This document shows positions 43,410 through 51,954 of a DNA stretch of 64,000 bases, piece after piece. The translations under genes were made by a program, and so were the position numbers. Position 1 is the stretch's first letter; the number at the start of each line of letters is the position of its first letter. The stretch is from JBJEFI01 sp051873875 (GTDB lineage: Bacteria; Bacillota; Bacilli; Bacillales; Bacillaceae_G), in assembly GCA_051873875.1 (NCBI GenBank), contig JBJEFI010000048.1, positions 124,001-188,000 on the forward strand, given 5' to 3'. The notes below the pieces were generated by a model. The model saw nothing but the letters and a program-made list of their open reading frames with translations. It had not been told where the DNA came from and searched no databases.

Positions 43410-44615
43410 ATGACGAAATCAAAAATATTTTCCGCTATGTTTGCATGTTTATTCCTTTTTTTAACTCTTTCATTATTAACACACCCTCAAGAGGCCTTTA
43501 CTGCTTCTTTGCGTGGATTAAACTTATGGTGGACTGTTATTTTCCCTGCATTATTGCCATTTTTTGTTCTATCAGAATTACTCGTGGCATTTGGAATTGT
43601 TCATTTCATCGGTACATTATTAGAGCCTATTATGCGCCCCATTTTTCGTTTACCAGGTATTGCAGGATATGTACTCGTAATGAGCATGGCTTCAGGTTCT
43701 CCTTCTGGGGCAAAAATAACAACTGAACTCCGTAATGAAAAACAATTAACCAAAATAGAAGCACAACGATTAATTATGTTTACAAATACAGCTAATCCAT
43801 TATTTATTTTTGGTGCTATCGCTATTGGTTTTTTTAACAATCCTAAAATAGGTGTTTTTCTAGCTATTACCCACTATTTAAGTAGTATATGCTTAGGCAT
43901 TCTCGGACGTTTTTATGGACGTCGAGATGAGCCGCGAAGACAGAGAGAAAAGAAAGGAAATATTATTAAAAAAGCATTTATTAGATTACACCATAAACGA
44001 CTATCTGAAAAAAGACCACTAGGAAAAATTCTTGGTGAAGCTGTTACAAATTCTGTTCATTTATTGCTTATGATAGGTGGATTTATCATTTTATTTGCTG
44101 TCTTAAATACCCTTTTAAATAATGTGCATGTTTTTCCATTTATCATTCAATTATTAACACCCATTTTCCAATTTTTTCATATTCAAACTACTACAATCAC
44201 ATCCATTTTATCCGGCTTTCTTGAAATGACGATTGGAATTGAAGATATAAGCAAAGGTAGTTCATCCATGACACTTAAATTAATAGTTTGTAGTTTTTTA
44301 TTAGGGTTTAGTGGTCTTTCTATTCATGCACAAGTGGCTACACTTCTGTCTTATAGCGACATTCGGTATTTTCCTTATTTTATTGCCAGAATTGGACATG
44401 GTATATTAGCAAGTATCTTCACTTTTTTTCTCCTTAAATTTGAACCCTTTTCTGCCATTGTATCTGGTTCACTCGAAACAGTTGCCTCTAGTTATCCGGA
44501 AATATTAACAACTAAACTACAACTAGTTTATAAAGTCACCCCTCTATTTACATTGCTTATATTATATATGTATTTATTTTATCAACTAACTTATGTAAAA
44601 AAGATAAAAAATTAA
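43410..44615 (+). CDS. ylbJ: Sporulation integral membrane protein YlbJ
   Basis: 401 residues, about eight transmembrane helices, with an N-terminal signal-anchor segment and two nucleoside-recognition (Gate) domains (SGSPSGAKITTELRN near 95-110 and GFSGLSIHAQ near 296-306). YlbJ is made in the mother cell under sigma-E and is needed for cortex formation; the transported substrate is unknown. AAGGAGAGG precedes the ATG. It is convergent with coaD. Confidence 0.93.
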   Translation: MTKSKIFSAMFACLFLFLTLSLLTHPQEAFTASLRGLNLWWTVIFPALLPFFVLSELLVAFGIVHFIGTLLEPIMRPIFRLPGIAGYVLVMSMASGSPSGAKITTELRNEKQLTKIEAQRLIMFTNTANPLFIFGAIAIGFFNNPKIGVFLAITHYLSSICLGILGRFYGRRDEPRRQREKKGNIIKKAFIRLHHKRLSEKRPLGKILGEAVTNSVHLLLMIGGFIILFAVLNTLLNNVHVFPFIIQLLTPIFQFFHIQTTTITSILSGFLEMTIGIEDISKGSSSMTLKLIVCSFLLGFSGLSIHAQVATLLSYSDIRYFPYFIARIGHGILASIFTFFLLKFEPFSAIVSGSLETVASSYPEILTTKLQLVYKVTPLFTLLILYMYLFYQLTYVKKIKN

Positions 44616-44629
44616 CACCTTTTTTAAAT

Positions 44630-44665
44630 AAAGAAGGGCACTTGAAAACAAGAGTGCCCTTCTTT
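44630..44665. terminator. Bidirectional terminator between ylbJ and coaD
   Basis: AAAGAAGGGCACT and AGTGCCCTTCTTT form a perfect 13-bp stem with a 10-nt loop, with T-rich flanks on both sides. It overlaps the coaD stop codon. Confidence 0.9.
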
Positions 44666-45146
44666 ATTTTTGAAACTTCAATTTTAATGCGTCTGCAACA
44701 GGAAGTGGAACCAAGCCGCTGATGTCACCACCATACTGTGCTACTTCTTTTACAATACTTGAACTTAAGAAAGAATATTGATTATTTGTCATAATAAAGA
44801 AAGTTTCAACGGATTCTTCTAATTTACGATTCATTGCCGTAATTTGCATTTCATATTCAAAATCGGATACAGCACGTAGGCCACGAAGAATGGCACTTGC
44901 TTTTACTTGTCTTGCGTAGTCAACTAGTAACCCTTGAAAACAATCTACTTCTACATTTGGAATGTCTGCTGTTGCTTTTCTAATCAATGCAATTCTTTCT
45001 TCAGCTGTAAATAAGGGCTTTTTTGATGAATTGTTTAATACCACCACATATACTTTATCAAATACTTTTGCACCACGCTTAATAATATCCAAATGTCCTA
45101 GTGTAATTGGATCAAAGCTTCCTGGACATATCGCTATACTACCCAT
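44664..45146 (-). CDS. coaD: Phosphopantetheine adenylyltransferase
   Basis: 160 residues. It adenylates 4'-phosphopantetheine to dephospho-CoA. The catalytic PGSFDPITLGHLDII (TxGH motif) is at 9-23; ILRGLRAVSDFEYE (88-101) and LSSSIVKEVAQYGGDIS near 128 are the other family motifs. It lies 20 nt downstream of rsmD, the conserved rsmD-coaD pair. Together with panE it marks coenzyme A genes in this region. Confidence 0.98.
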   Translation of the reverse strand: MGSIAICPGSFDPITLGHLDIIKRGAKVFDKVYVVVLNNSSKKPLFTAEERIALIRKATADIPNVEVDCFQGLLVDYARQVKASAILRGLRAVSDFEYEMQITAMNRKLEESVETFFIMTNNQYSFLSSSIVKEVAQYGGDISGLVPLPVADALKLKFQK

Positions 45147-45166
45147 TTTTCTCCCCCTTAAATCGA

Positions 45167-45715
45167 CTACATTTTATAAATCGTAATCCCACAAATACCG
45201 TAGTTTTCTCTTTTCACACATTGTAAACGACCAATTTCATCTGGAAGTTGAATGTCATGACTATGTTCCGTCATAATAACACCATCTTCTTTTAATAACT
45301 GATGTTGATCAATAGTACTAATTAACGAAATAAGCTTTTGATCTTTATATGGTGGATCTAATAATATTAAATCAAAGGAAACATCTCTTTTGATAAGCGC
45401 TTTCAGAGCTCGCTCTGCATCATTTCGATATACTTCCGCTTGATCTGTTAAATTTGTCACATCAAGATTATGCTTTATTGTACTGATTGCTTTTCCTTCT
45501 CTATCGACAAAAATTGCCTTATCCATGCCACGACTAAGGGCTTCAATCCCTAAACCGCCACTTCCACCAAAAAGGTCAAGGGCGTAACCACCATCATAGT
45601 AAGGACCGATAATATTAAAGATAGCTTCCTTTACTTTATCTGTTGTAGGCCTTGTTGTGACACCTGGCACTGCTTTTAATGTTCTTCCTTTTGCTTTACC
45701 AGATACTACTCTCAT
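45167..45715 (-). CDS. rsmD: 16S rRNA (guanine-966 N2) methyltransferase
   Basis: 182 residues from ATG 45715 (AGGTGG five nt upstream; the ATG at 45724 overlaps the site). The SAM-binding ALDLFGGSGGLGIEALSRG and the catalytic LLDPPYKDQ are clear. It methylates N2 of G966 in 16S rRNA. In B. subtilis it is ylbH; the intergenic region ahead of it encodes a sporulation RNA on the opposite strand. Confidence 0.95.
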   Translation of the reverse strand: MRVVSGKAKGRTLKAVPGVTTRPTTDKVKEAIFNIIGPYYDGGYALDLFGGSGGLGIEALSRGMDKAIFVDREGKAISTIKHNLDVTNLTDQAEVYRNDAERALKALIKRDVSFDLILLDPPYKDQKLISLISTIDQHQLLKEDGVIMTEHSHDIQLPDEIGRLQCVKRENYGICGITIYKM

Positions 45716-45798
45716 ATGTACCACCTTTTTCTACTCAATCTGACATAATCCTACCATAAATGACAAAAAAGAAAAATATCATTTTTTTAATTATTATT

Positions 45799-45828
45799 GT
45801 ATAAAAGCGATACTTTTTGAAAACAATA
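45799..45828 (+). promoter_or_regulatory. Sigma-F/sigma-G-type promoter of the csfG-like RNA
   Basis: GTATA (45799-45803) matches the forespore sigma -35. After 15 bp, GAAAACAATA (45819-45828) matches the sigma-F -10 GGNRANAHTR at 9 of 10 positions; the overlapping CAATACTA resembles a sigma-G -10. A start near 45835 is expected. Confidence 0.75.
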
Positions 45829-45834
45829 CTACTA

Positions 45835-45987
45835 ACAACATCGTGATGATGTTGTTGCCAACCGCGGAGAAGACTTACGTTTCCCCATAAGTTCTTCCTC
45901 CGGTTTCTCCTCTCCCTTTGCCTTCTTGTTTGCGTTCGTACGCTACAATAAGAAGGGCCCTGTTCTTAATTGAACAGGGTTTTTTTA
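45835..45987 (+). ncRNA. csfG: CsfG-like sporulation small RNA
   Basis: About 150 nt. It begins with a perfect stem-loop, AACAACATC/GATGTTGTT (45835-45857), contains a long pyrimidine-rich stretch with CUUCCUCC and CUCCUCUCCC (about 45893-45926), and ends with a strong terminator (stem 45958-45979, T tract 45980-45987). It lies between ylbG and rsmD (ylbH), where B. subtilis encodes CsfG, an RNA made in the forespore under sigma-F and sigma-G and highly conserved in spore formers (the same locus is listed as the ylbH leader family). The pyrimidine-rich part could pair with Shine-Dalgarno sequences; the target is unknown. Confidence 0.82.
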
Positions 45988-46013
45988 TTTTTAACTGTTC
46001 ACCTATATAAAAA

Positions 46014-46035
46014 AAGCCAGGTATATACCTGACTT
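46014..46035 (-). terminator. Terminator of ylbG
   Basis: AAGTCAGGTATATACCTGGCTT forms a stem of about 10 bp followed by TTTTT on the minus strand, directly after the ylbG stop. Confidence 0.82.
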
Positions 46036-46314
46036 TTATAATTCCATCTTATAATCATATTCTTTTGCTTTATCACTTTTTGATTCAAATTCTGTTTTTA
46101 AATCCGCTTTATAGGAAAGCTCTACTTTTTTAACAAAATTCATTTTATTTAATTTCGCAATAATTTCTTCACATTGCTCCCCATCTACATACATAACAAC
46201 ATACTTTAAACGTTTTGACACGTAATGAATATTCCCGAACTTTCGTATCATCTTTACATATTTGACAGTTTGTAAATAGACAACAATTCCTTGTCTTTTT
46301 TCATATACAGCCAC
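46036..46314 (-). CDS. ylbG: DUF2129 family protein YlbG
   Basis: 92 residues from a GTG at 46314 with GAGGGTG five nt upstream. KRQGIVVYLQTVKYVKMIRKFGNIHYVSKRLKYVVMYV (residues 6-43) is the DUF2129 core; the tail is Lys/Glu-rich and variable. YlbG is a small cytoplasmic protein of unknown function, always near ylbF and rsmD in Bacillus. I can say nothing firmer. Confidence 0.9.
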   Translation of the reverse strand: MAVYEKRQGIVVYLQTVKYVKMIRKFGNIHYVSKRLKYVVMYVDGEQCEEIIAKLNKMNFVKKVELSYKADLKTEFESKSDKAKEYDYKMEL

Positions 46315-46396
46315 GGTTACACCCTCATACTTTCCTCTTTTTCTTACTATTTATTGTATTCTTTTTAAAAAAGGTGTTCAAGTTAAAAGTGAATAA

Positions 46397-46840
46397 TCAT
46401 TTGCTACAACCACAAGCTCCGCCTGTACGGCATCCACCACTACAGCCACCGCGATCAAAGAAAGGATTACCAGTTGGCACTTTAATTGAAGAAGAAACCG
46501 TATGACCTATCACAGAACTAATTTCATCTAGTAACTTTTGAACATTTTTTTCTGCTTTTTTAAAGTTTGCAATCGTTTCATGCAAATCTATTTTTCTTTT
46601 TATTTCACGTGTCTTTTTAGAGATAGCCGAATAATCTGGATGATATTTTCCAAATCGTTGCACTTCTTCAAATGATTCTTTTGCAACGATAAATTCTTTA
46701 ATTAATTGCTGGGCTTCCGCATCTTTTTTTAAAGCAGTATAACATTGCCGATAGTGGAATGCTGCTTCTGAATTCGTCACAATTTCCGCTAATTCTTCTG
46801 CACGGTCTAACACTTCTACCCTTTCTGAACTTAGAAACAT
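46397..46840 (-). CDS. ricF: RicF (YlbF), component of the Ric complex
   Basis: 147 residues from ATG 46840, five nt after GGAGGG; the upstream extension overlaps the neighbouring gene. Mostly helical (YlbF/YmcA superfamily). The C-terminal tail GGCSGGCRTGGACGCSK has four Cys, consistent with the reported iron-sulfur ligands of RicF. With RicA (YmcA) and RicT (YaaT) it forms a complex needed for RNase Y-dependent mRNA processing, competence, sporulation and biofilm formation in B. subtilis. Neither partner is in this window. Confidence 0.92.
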   Translation of the reverse strand: MFLSSERVEVLDRAEELAEIVTNSEAAFHYRQCYTALKKDAEAQQLIKEFIVAKESFEEVQRFGKYHPDYSAISKKTREIKRKIDLHETIANFKKAEKNVQKLLDEISSVIGHTVSSSIKVPTGNPFFDRGGCSGGCRTGGACGCSK

Positions 46841-46859
46841 GTACTCCCTCCATTCATTT

Positions 46860-47432
46860 TTATACAGTAATATGTTGACTAACATTAAATGCATTTACAT
46901 GAAATACACCATTTTTATAAGATAGGAAATTCGCACATGCATTATCTAATTGAATTCCAAAGTGAAAACGACTTGAATCAATTGCACTAAGAATTCCTTT
47001 AATGGCATGTGAGTGAGCAACAATTATGATTGCTTTCCCTTCATAACGCTTCGCAACATCTATTAATCCATTTAAACAACGAGCTTGAATTTCTTCTTCT
47101 TGTTCAAGTCCAATTGCACTATTATCTGTAATTTTATGCTTTGCATCAATAATGTACTTCCCTGATACTTCTCCAAAATTACGCTCTATAAATCTTTCAT
47201 CCATCTCTACAGTTGTCACGCCAACTTCTTTCCCAATAATTGTAGCTGTTTCAACAGCACGTTGCAATGGACTAGCAATAAGTATGTCCCATTTTTCATT
47301 TTTTAAAAAAAGGGCACTATCAAACGCTTGTTTCTTACCAACGTCGTTTAACGGAATATCTTCATGCCCTTGAATAATCCCTTGAAAGTTCCAATCTGTT
47401 TGACCATGTCTAACTAAGCAAATTTTTGTCAT
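46860..47432 (-). CDS. Histidine phosphatase family protein
   Basis: 190 residues from ATG 47432. It is a phosphoglycerate mutase-like phosphatase with the phospho-histidine motif LVRHGQTDWN at 5-14, a second core histidine in IIIVAHSHAIKG, and ASPLQRAVETATII and ERNFGEVSGK in the usual places. The substrate cannot be read from the sequence; alpha-ribazole phosphatase or a general PhoE-like phosphatase is possible. It is inserted between ylbE and ricF, where B. subtilis has no gene, and is 19 nt upstream of ricF. Confidence 0.88.
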   Translation of the reverse strand: MTKICLVRHGQTDWNFQGIIQGHEDIPLNDVGKKQAFDSALFLKNEKWDILIASPLQRAVETATIIGKEVGVTTVEMDERFIERNFGEVSGKYIIDAKHKITDNSAIGLEQEEEIQARCLNGLIDVAKRYEGKAIIIVAHSHAIKGILSAIDSSRFHFGIQLDNACANFLSYKNGVFHVNAFNVSQHITV

Positions 47433-47514
47433 CAATTCCGCTTCCCTTCTTTCAACTATCCGTTTATTTTAACAAAAATAGTGAAAGAATGAAACAGCAA
47501 TTTCCTCCATTTGC

Positions 47515-47781
47515 TTAATCACTGGCTTCTTCCGTTGTTGTAGAAGAGGAACTTCCCATTGATTGTAATATATCAATCATAAAAGAAGCCATTGATACTT
47601 GGTTTTGAAATTTCGCTACTTTATGAGGAATCGTCTTTCGATAATATTCCAAAGCAGCTAATGCAAAATCTTCCGTTACGGTTGGATTTCGCATTAATTT
47701 TCGATACCAAATAGGTTGCTCACGAATAAATTTTCGATAGTCTTCATTCGATATGATAAATTCATATACTTCTTTCCGCAT
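47515..47781 (-). CDS. ylbE: YlbE-like protein
   Basis: 88 residues. SNEDYRKFIREQPIWYRKLMRNP near the N terminus is the YlbE family signature; the tail is Ser/Thr/Glu-rich. Function unknown; usually co-oriented with ylbD. The 12-nt gap to ylbD indicates one transcript. Confidence 0.9.
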   Translation of the reverse strand: MRKEVYEFIISNEDYRKFIREQPIWYRKLMRNPTVTEDFALAALEYYRKTIPHKVAKFQNQVSMASFMIDILQSMGSSSSTTTEEASD

Positions 47782-47793
47782 GTTTACACCTCT

Positions 47794-48288
47794 CTAATCT
47801 TTTCGAAATGTAAATGGATTTGGCTTCGTTTCTTTTCGTTCCCCTGTAGACGGCGTACTACCTCCAGAAGGGTTAAAGATAGCAACAATTTTTTGGATAT
47901 TTTCAATTGCTGATCTTACGTTTGTAATTTGACTTTGTATTTGGTCTGGATCCATCTTCTTTACATATCCTGTAATTGTATCTAATAGTTTTCCATCCTT
48001 CTCTTCTCCATCTTTTTCACTATCATTTCGTTTTAATATAGACTGAATGAAATTTTTATTCACACCTTTGGATTTTGTATCCGCTGAACTTTTCACATCT
48101 TCTTTTACATTGCCTTCTCGATATTTTTTCCAAGTAGGATCATTATCACCTAACAAATACCATTCTTCAAATAATTCCTGCCATGTCTTTTCACCATTCC
48201 GAACAATTCCCCTCAGTTTTGGATGGCTTTTTACAAACTGTTTAAACTGTTGAACGGAGGATTGTTTATCACTTTTTGTATTAGACAT
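47794..48288 (-). CDS. ylbD: Spore coat-associated protein YlbD
   Basis: 164 residues from the second of two adjacent ATG codons (GGGGGTG six nt upstream; the first ATG is equally in frame). VQQFKQFVKSHPKLRGIVRNGEKTWQELFEEWYLLGDNDPTW (13-54) is the Coat_YlbD signature. A charged, disordered middle leads to a coiled coil near 110-140 and a Pro/Lys tail. B. subtilis YlbD is a spore coat component made in the mother cell. Confidence 0.9.
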   Translation of the reverse strand: MSNTKSDKQSSVQQFKQFVKSHPKLRGIVRNGEKTWQELFEEWYLLGDNDPTWKKYREGNVKEDVKSSADTKSKGVNKNFIQSILKRNDSEKDGEEKDGKLLDTITGYVKKMDPDQIQSQITNVRSAIENIQKIVAIFNPSGGSTPSTGERKETKPNPFTFRKD

Positions 48289-48375
48289 CATTACACCCCC
48301 TATTCTTTTATATCATTATAAGCAACTATAGGCCGTTAGGTTCATTGATGTTAAAACAAATTTCGCAACAAAAAA

Positions 48376-48396
48376 AGCATGATTGACAATCATGCT
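48376..48396 (-). terminator. Terminator of ylbC
   Basis: AGCATGATTG TCAATCATGCT (minus strand) forms a 9-bp stem followed by TTTTTTTG. It overlaps the ylbC stop. Confidence 0.85.
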
Positions 48397-49429
48397 AATT
48401 TTTAACAAAATTTTGAGTATAATATTTTTCATACACACCCACCCCTAAAGAGTTGAACTCATTATTTAAGATATTCACTCGGTGTGCCTGACTATTCATC
48501 CAACCTTCTAGTGCTGCAACACCATCTACATATTGCTTGGCTATATTTTCTCCAGCCATTCGATATTGAATATCATTTCTTGTTAATCTTCCTTTTAAAT
48601 CCTCTTTGCTCAATGAGACATGATCAAAGTATTGATTGATACTCATATCTTTACTATGTTCATAAGCCATTGTTGCAACTTTATCATTCCACTTTAATAA
48701 AGGAAGATCATTTTTCTTTCTAATCACATTTGTTAAATCAAAAATTTGCTTCGCATTTGCTTTTTCAATCGCTTCTTTTTTTTCAATTGTTATTTGAACA
48801 GATGAATAAGGTAAATTGCCTGTATAAGCTAATTCATACGGTCGCTGTCGCAATAATGTTTCATCATCCATTACTCGTAGGCTCGAAAGGGTATGAGTAA
48901 ATTTGTCAAAATACAACTGCACCCATGCGTTTTCAACTTTGATTAAAGGTCGCTCAAACAAGTCTTCTTCTGTCAACATAAATTCGTACGATTCGTCTTT
49001 ATAGTTAAAAGCAACTTTTTCCAATGGAACTTGTTGACGATATAACTCTTCATAACGTTGTCCAATTTTAAAAGGAGATATATCTACCTCGTTGCCAGCA
49101 CTATAAATTGTTACCACTTTGTTGTCCTTAATTCCAAATTGCATATATGTATCGAGGTCATTGTATACCCACCATTCATATCCATAATCAGATGGATCGA
49201 TTCGATTTGGCTCTCCTAATTTCTTTACTAATGCACTTTCATTCATCTCAATCATTTTAACAAGACTGTTTTTATCTACGGCAACTGGTGGCTTTTTCTT
49301 TTCTACTTTTTCATATTGCTTTACTTCTGGTTTGTTTTTACTAAGCTCCCATTCGTTCACGATTAATTTGCCGTATAGCTCAATGAGGAGAATTATGATA
49401 ACTAGAAAGATGACTCTAATAAAGCGCAT
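48395..49429 (-). CDS. ylbC: CAP-domain (SCP-like) extracellular protein YlbC
   Basis: 344 residues. An N-terminal signal anchor (about 4-22) is followed by the CAP-associated N-terminal domain (about 60-200, EMNESALVKKLGEPNRID and NEVDISPFKIGQ) and a C-terminal CAP domain with DLTNVIRKKNDLPLLKW, MAYEHSKDMSINQYFDHVS and AGENIAKQY. It should be exported or membrane-attached. The enzymatic role is unknown. It is divergent from the YugN-like gene; ylbB (a CBS-domain gene) is missing here. Confidence 0.92.
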   Translation of the reverse strand: MRFIRVIFLVIIILLIELYGKLIVNEWELSKNKPEVKQYEKVEKKKPPVAVDKNSLVKMIEMNESALVKKLGEPNRIDPSDYGYEWWVYNDLDTYMQFGIKDNKVVTIYSAGNEVDISPFKIGQRYEELYRQQVPLEKVAFNYKDESYEFMLTEEDLFERPLIKVENAWVQLYFDKFTHTLSSLRVMDDETLLRQRPYELAYTGNLPYSSVQITIEKKEAIEKANAKQIFDLTNVIRKKNDLPLLKWNDKVATMAYEHSKDMSINQYFDHVSLSKEDLKGRLTRNDIQYRMAGENIAKQYVDGVAALEGWMNSQAHRVNILNNEFNSLGVGVYEKYYTQNFVKN

Positions 49430-49507
49430 CGATGTCTCCTCCTTTTATTCTTCTTATATCTCTATTCTATACGAATTTATTAACATTTCAAACTAGAATC
49501 TCCATTG

Positions 49508-49536
49508 TTGCAGTTTCTTATTATTCATAATATTAT
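49508..49536 (+). promoter_or_regulatory. Candidate sigma-A promoter of the YugN-like gene
   Basis: TTGCAG (49508-49513) and TATTAT (49531-49536) are separated by 17 bp, about 32 bp before the ATG at 49568. Confidence 0.6.
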
Positions 49537-49567
49537 AAACATAGAAGTTACAAAGGGGGATGTAATT

Positions 49568-49942
49568 ATGAAATTTGAGCAATTTAATATTCAAGGAAAA
49601 GAGATGGATTTATCCATACTAGACCATTTTATGGAAGATATCGGTTTCGTTCGAGCTGGTCAATGGGACTACGAGCGTGTTACATATGATTATAAATTTG
49701 AAATTTTAAAAGACGTATATTATTTACGTGTTCAAGGCTATGCAATCAAAGGAGATGTAGATACAAAACATGCTGTTATTAAATTGTTAACACCAATTTT
49801 AGGAAAGCACTACTATCCACACGGTGTTGAATATGGCCCAGATGAAAAATTTCCAAAACAAGTATTATCACAAAGTGAAACACTTTTAAAAAAGGTAGAA
49901 ACACAACTACAAGCATTTACAAAAGTACCTACATCTAAATAA
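49568..49942 (+). CDS. YugN-like family protein (ylbA position)
   Basis: 124 residues from ATG 49568, eight nt after GGGGG; an upstream in-frame ATG at 49505 lies in the promoter. MKFEQFNIQGKEMDLSILDHFMEDIGFVRAGQWDYERVTYDYKFE is the YugN-like family text, one globular cytoplasmic domain. Function unknown. It is the only plus-strand gene between ylbJ and ctaA and sits where ylbA lies in B. subtilis, so it may be its orthologue. Confidence 0.8.
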   Translation: MKFEQFNIQGKEMDLSILDHFMEDIGFVRAGQWDYERVTYDYKFEILKDVYYLRVQGYAIKGDVDTKHAVIKLLTPILGKHYYPHGVEYGPDEKFPKQVLSQSETLLKKVETQLQAFTKVPTSK

Positions 49943-49947
49943 AACAC

Positions 49948-49977
49948 AAATAGAGACGTTTTCGAACGTCTCTATTT
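49948..49977 (+). terminator. Terminator of the YugN-like gene
   Basis: AAATAGAGACGTT and AACGTCTCTATTT form a perfect 13-bp stem with a TTCG loop, followed by GTTATTG. The T tract is short. Confidence 0.78.
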
Positions 49978-50062
49978 GTTATTGAAAAAAATATATTTCA
50001 TTTAATGTATATATGTTATGTCGCGTGAAAGAAAAATTTAAAAATAAGATAAATGAAATTAT

Positions 50063-50515
50063 TTAAAGGATCTCTTTTCTGGCTTCAATTGCTTTTTTTA
50101 ATTTTTGATTCATATAGCCAATACCTTTACAATCATGTAACGGATAAACAAGCTTATCTTCTTCAAATAATTGGGTTACTATTTTTTTATGCTTTTTACC
50201 AGCTAATAAAATAATTTCATCAAACTCATTTAATTTGCGATTATTTATTTGTTTTTTTAACTGTTCAATCCTTATTATTTCTTCACTTTTATGATCAAAG
50301 GAAAGGTTATAATTTTCTGCTACATAATCTTCTGGAAATAAAAAACCATGCTTAGCCGACAAAATAACCCAATCACTAAAAAAAGTATTAGCATATTCTT
50401 GGCAAAAATGATGAAACGTACTTTTATAAACATCTTTTGCTTGAATTGGGCCTAATTCAGGATGAATATCCCATATTTTTTTCGCTCCACACGGAATAAT
50501 ACATAAACGCTTCAT
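50063..50515 (-). CDS. DUF6884 family protein
   Basis: 150 residues. RLCIIPCGAKKIW (3-15) is the CxxKK-type N-terminal motif and DWVILSAKHGFLFPEDYV (47-64) the family-defining core; AKDVYKSTFHHF also fits. DUF6884 proteins are small cytoplasmic proteins related to the YaaA-like and TGT-associated fold; the function is unknown. It sits in an insertion relative to B. subtilis, next to an interrupted transporter gene. No clear promoter or terminator was found near it. Confidence 0.8.
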   Translation of the reverse strand: MKRLCIIPCGAKKIWDIHPELGPIQAKDVYKSTFHHFCQEYANTFFSDWVILSAKHGFLFPEDYVAENYNLSFDHKSEEIIRIEQLKKQINNRKLNEFDEIILLAGKKHKKIVTQLFEEDKLVYPLHDCKGIGYMNQKLKKAIEARKEIL

Positions 50516-50552
50516 TCCTTTTCTAACACATCCCCTCTACCTTACTATCTAT

Positions 50553-51770
50553 TTATACTGCATTTTTTACACTATTTATAGTAGGACTTTTATCAACTTT
50601 TATCAATCTAACACTTACTAATCCTGCTAAAAGAAGAACCATAAGCATTGTTACTTCACCAGACCACCCATATTTATGAAGAAAAATGCCACCTAATGCA
50701 CCAACAACACTTGATCCAGCATAATAAAATAATAAATACAAAGATGAGGCTTGAGCCTTTTCTTTTTTATTTGCTAACATTCCAACCCAACCACTGGCTA
50801 CTGAATGTGAACCGAAGAAACCAAAAGTAAACATAACTAATCCAACTATTTTTACTCCTAACGGAATCGATAACGTTAATAATGCACCAATTAACATAAG
50901 TAATATTCCTAAAAGCAATACTTTTTTTCAAGAGATTTTATCTGCTAATTTTCCCATCCAAGTAGAGCTAAACGTTCCGACAAGGTAAACGACAAATATA
51001 AAACTGATGAGCACTTGCGATAAATTATATGGCGATTTCATTAGCGGAATACCAATATAATTATAAACAGATACAAAAGAACCCATTAAAAGAAAACCTA
51101 CTACATATAAAAGGGTTAACTCCAATCGCTTACGGTTATTTTTTAGAGAATCTACAATGCTACTAAACGAGAGATTGGCATCAGCAATTGTGTTCATAGA
51201 ATTCGCTAGCATTTTCCAAAATACAAATGACATGAAAAAAGAAATAACTCCCAATACAGCAATAGCTATATTCCATTGAATAAAGTCAGATAATGTACCA
51301 ACAATTAACCGTCCTGTAAGTCCTCCTATACTACATCCACTTACATATATCCCCATTACATACCCAATACTTTTTGGATCAAATTCTTCTGTTATATACG
51401 CCATTGCAATAGAAGGAAATCCTGCTAAAGCAGCTCCTTGTAAAGCTCGAACTACTAACAAAACTGGCATGGAATGGACAAACAATAAAGCTATCGATAA
51501 GATGGCTGATAACGTTAAGGATATTCCCATTATTTTTTTTCGATTTATTCCTTGTGTCAAAAAAGAAACAACCACCAAGGCAATTGCCATTGTTCCTGTT
51601 GAAAAGGAAAGAGATAAACTTGCAACTGCTGGTGTAATTGAAAATTGATCAGCAATTAATACAATAGCAGGTTGTGTACTATACAGGTCAGCAAATGTAA
51701 CAAAACTTCCTAAAAAAAGAGCAAATAATGTTTGATTAAACTTCTTTGTCCCCCGTTCTATATATTCCAC
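50553..51770 (-). pseudogene. MFS transporter gene interrupted by an in-frame TGA
   Basis: Reads as a 12-helix major facilitator protein of about 405 codons (GTG start 51770, AAGGAAG ten nt upstream). The reading frame continues unbroken on both sides of a single TGA at 50928-50930: ...KLADKIS, stop, KKVLLLGILLM... The residue lost is at the conserved Asp-x-x-Gly/Arg-Arg/Lys-Lys loop between helices, so TGA probably replaced CGA (Arg) or GGA (Gly). The family and predicted hydrophobicity resemble YnfM/AraJ-type sugar or drug efflux. It may be a nonsense pseudogene, a real read-through, or a sequencing error. Confidence 0.85.
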
Positions 51771-51954
51771 TTGAACGTTACTTCCTTTCAATTCATTCTT
51801 TTTTATTTATCATACGCCCAATTTACAAACAATATCAATTGATTGAATTTCCTCCGCTTTTTTCTATTAATCTATAACAAATTAATTCTCAACTATTTCT
51901 CTATTTTTATTACGCTTATTCTACATAGTCCTTCCTTATTACCAAATAGAAAAA

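Noticed and set aside
45716..46013. Minus-strand rsmD (ylbH) leader riboswitch
   Set aside because: The strong hairpin has its T tract on the plus strand, and the forespore-type promoter is also on the plus strand, so a plus-strand RNA fits better.
50553..50918. A separate 121-residue membrane protein downstream of the MFS gene
   Set aside because: It is in the same frame as the upstream part and completes the last four helices of the MFS fold; no independent ribosome site. Treated as the distal part of an interrupted gene.
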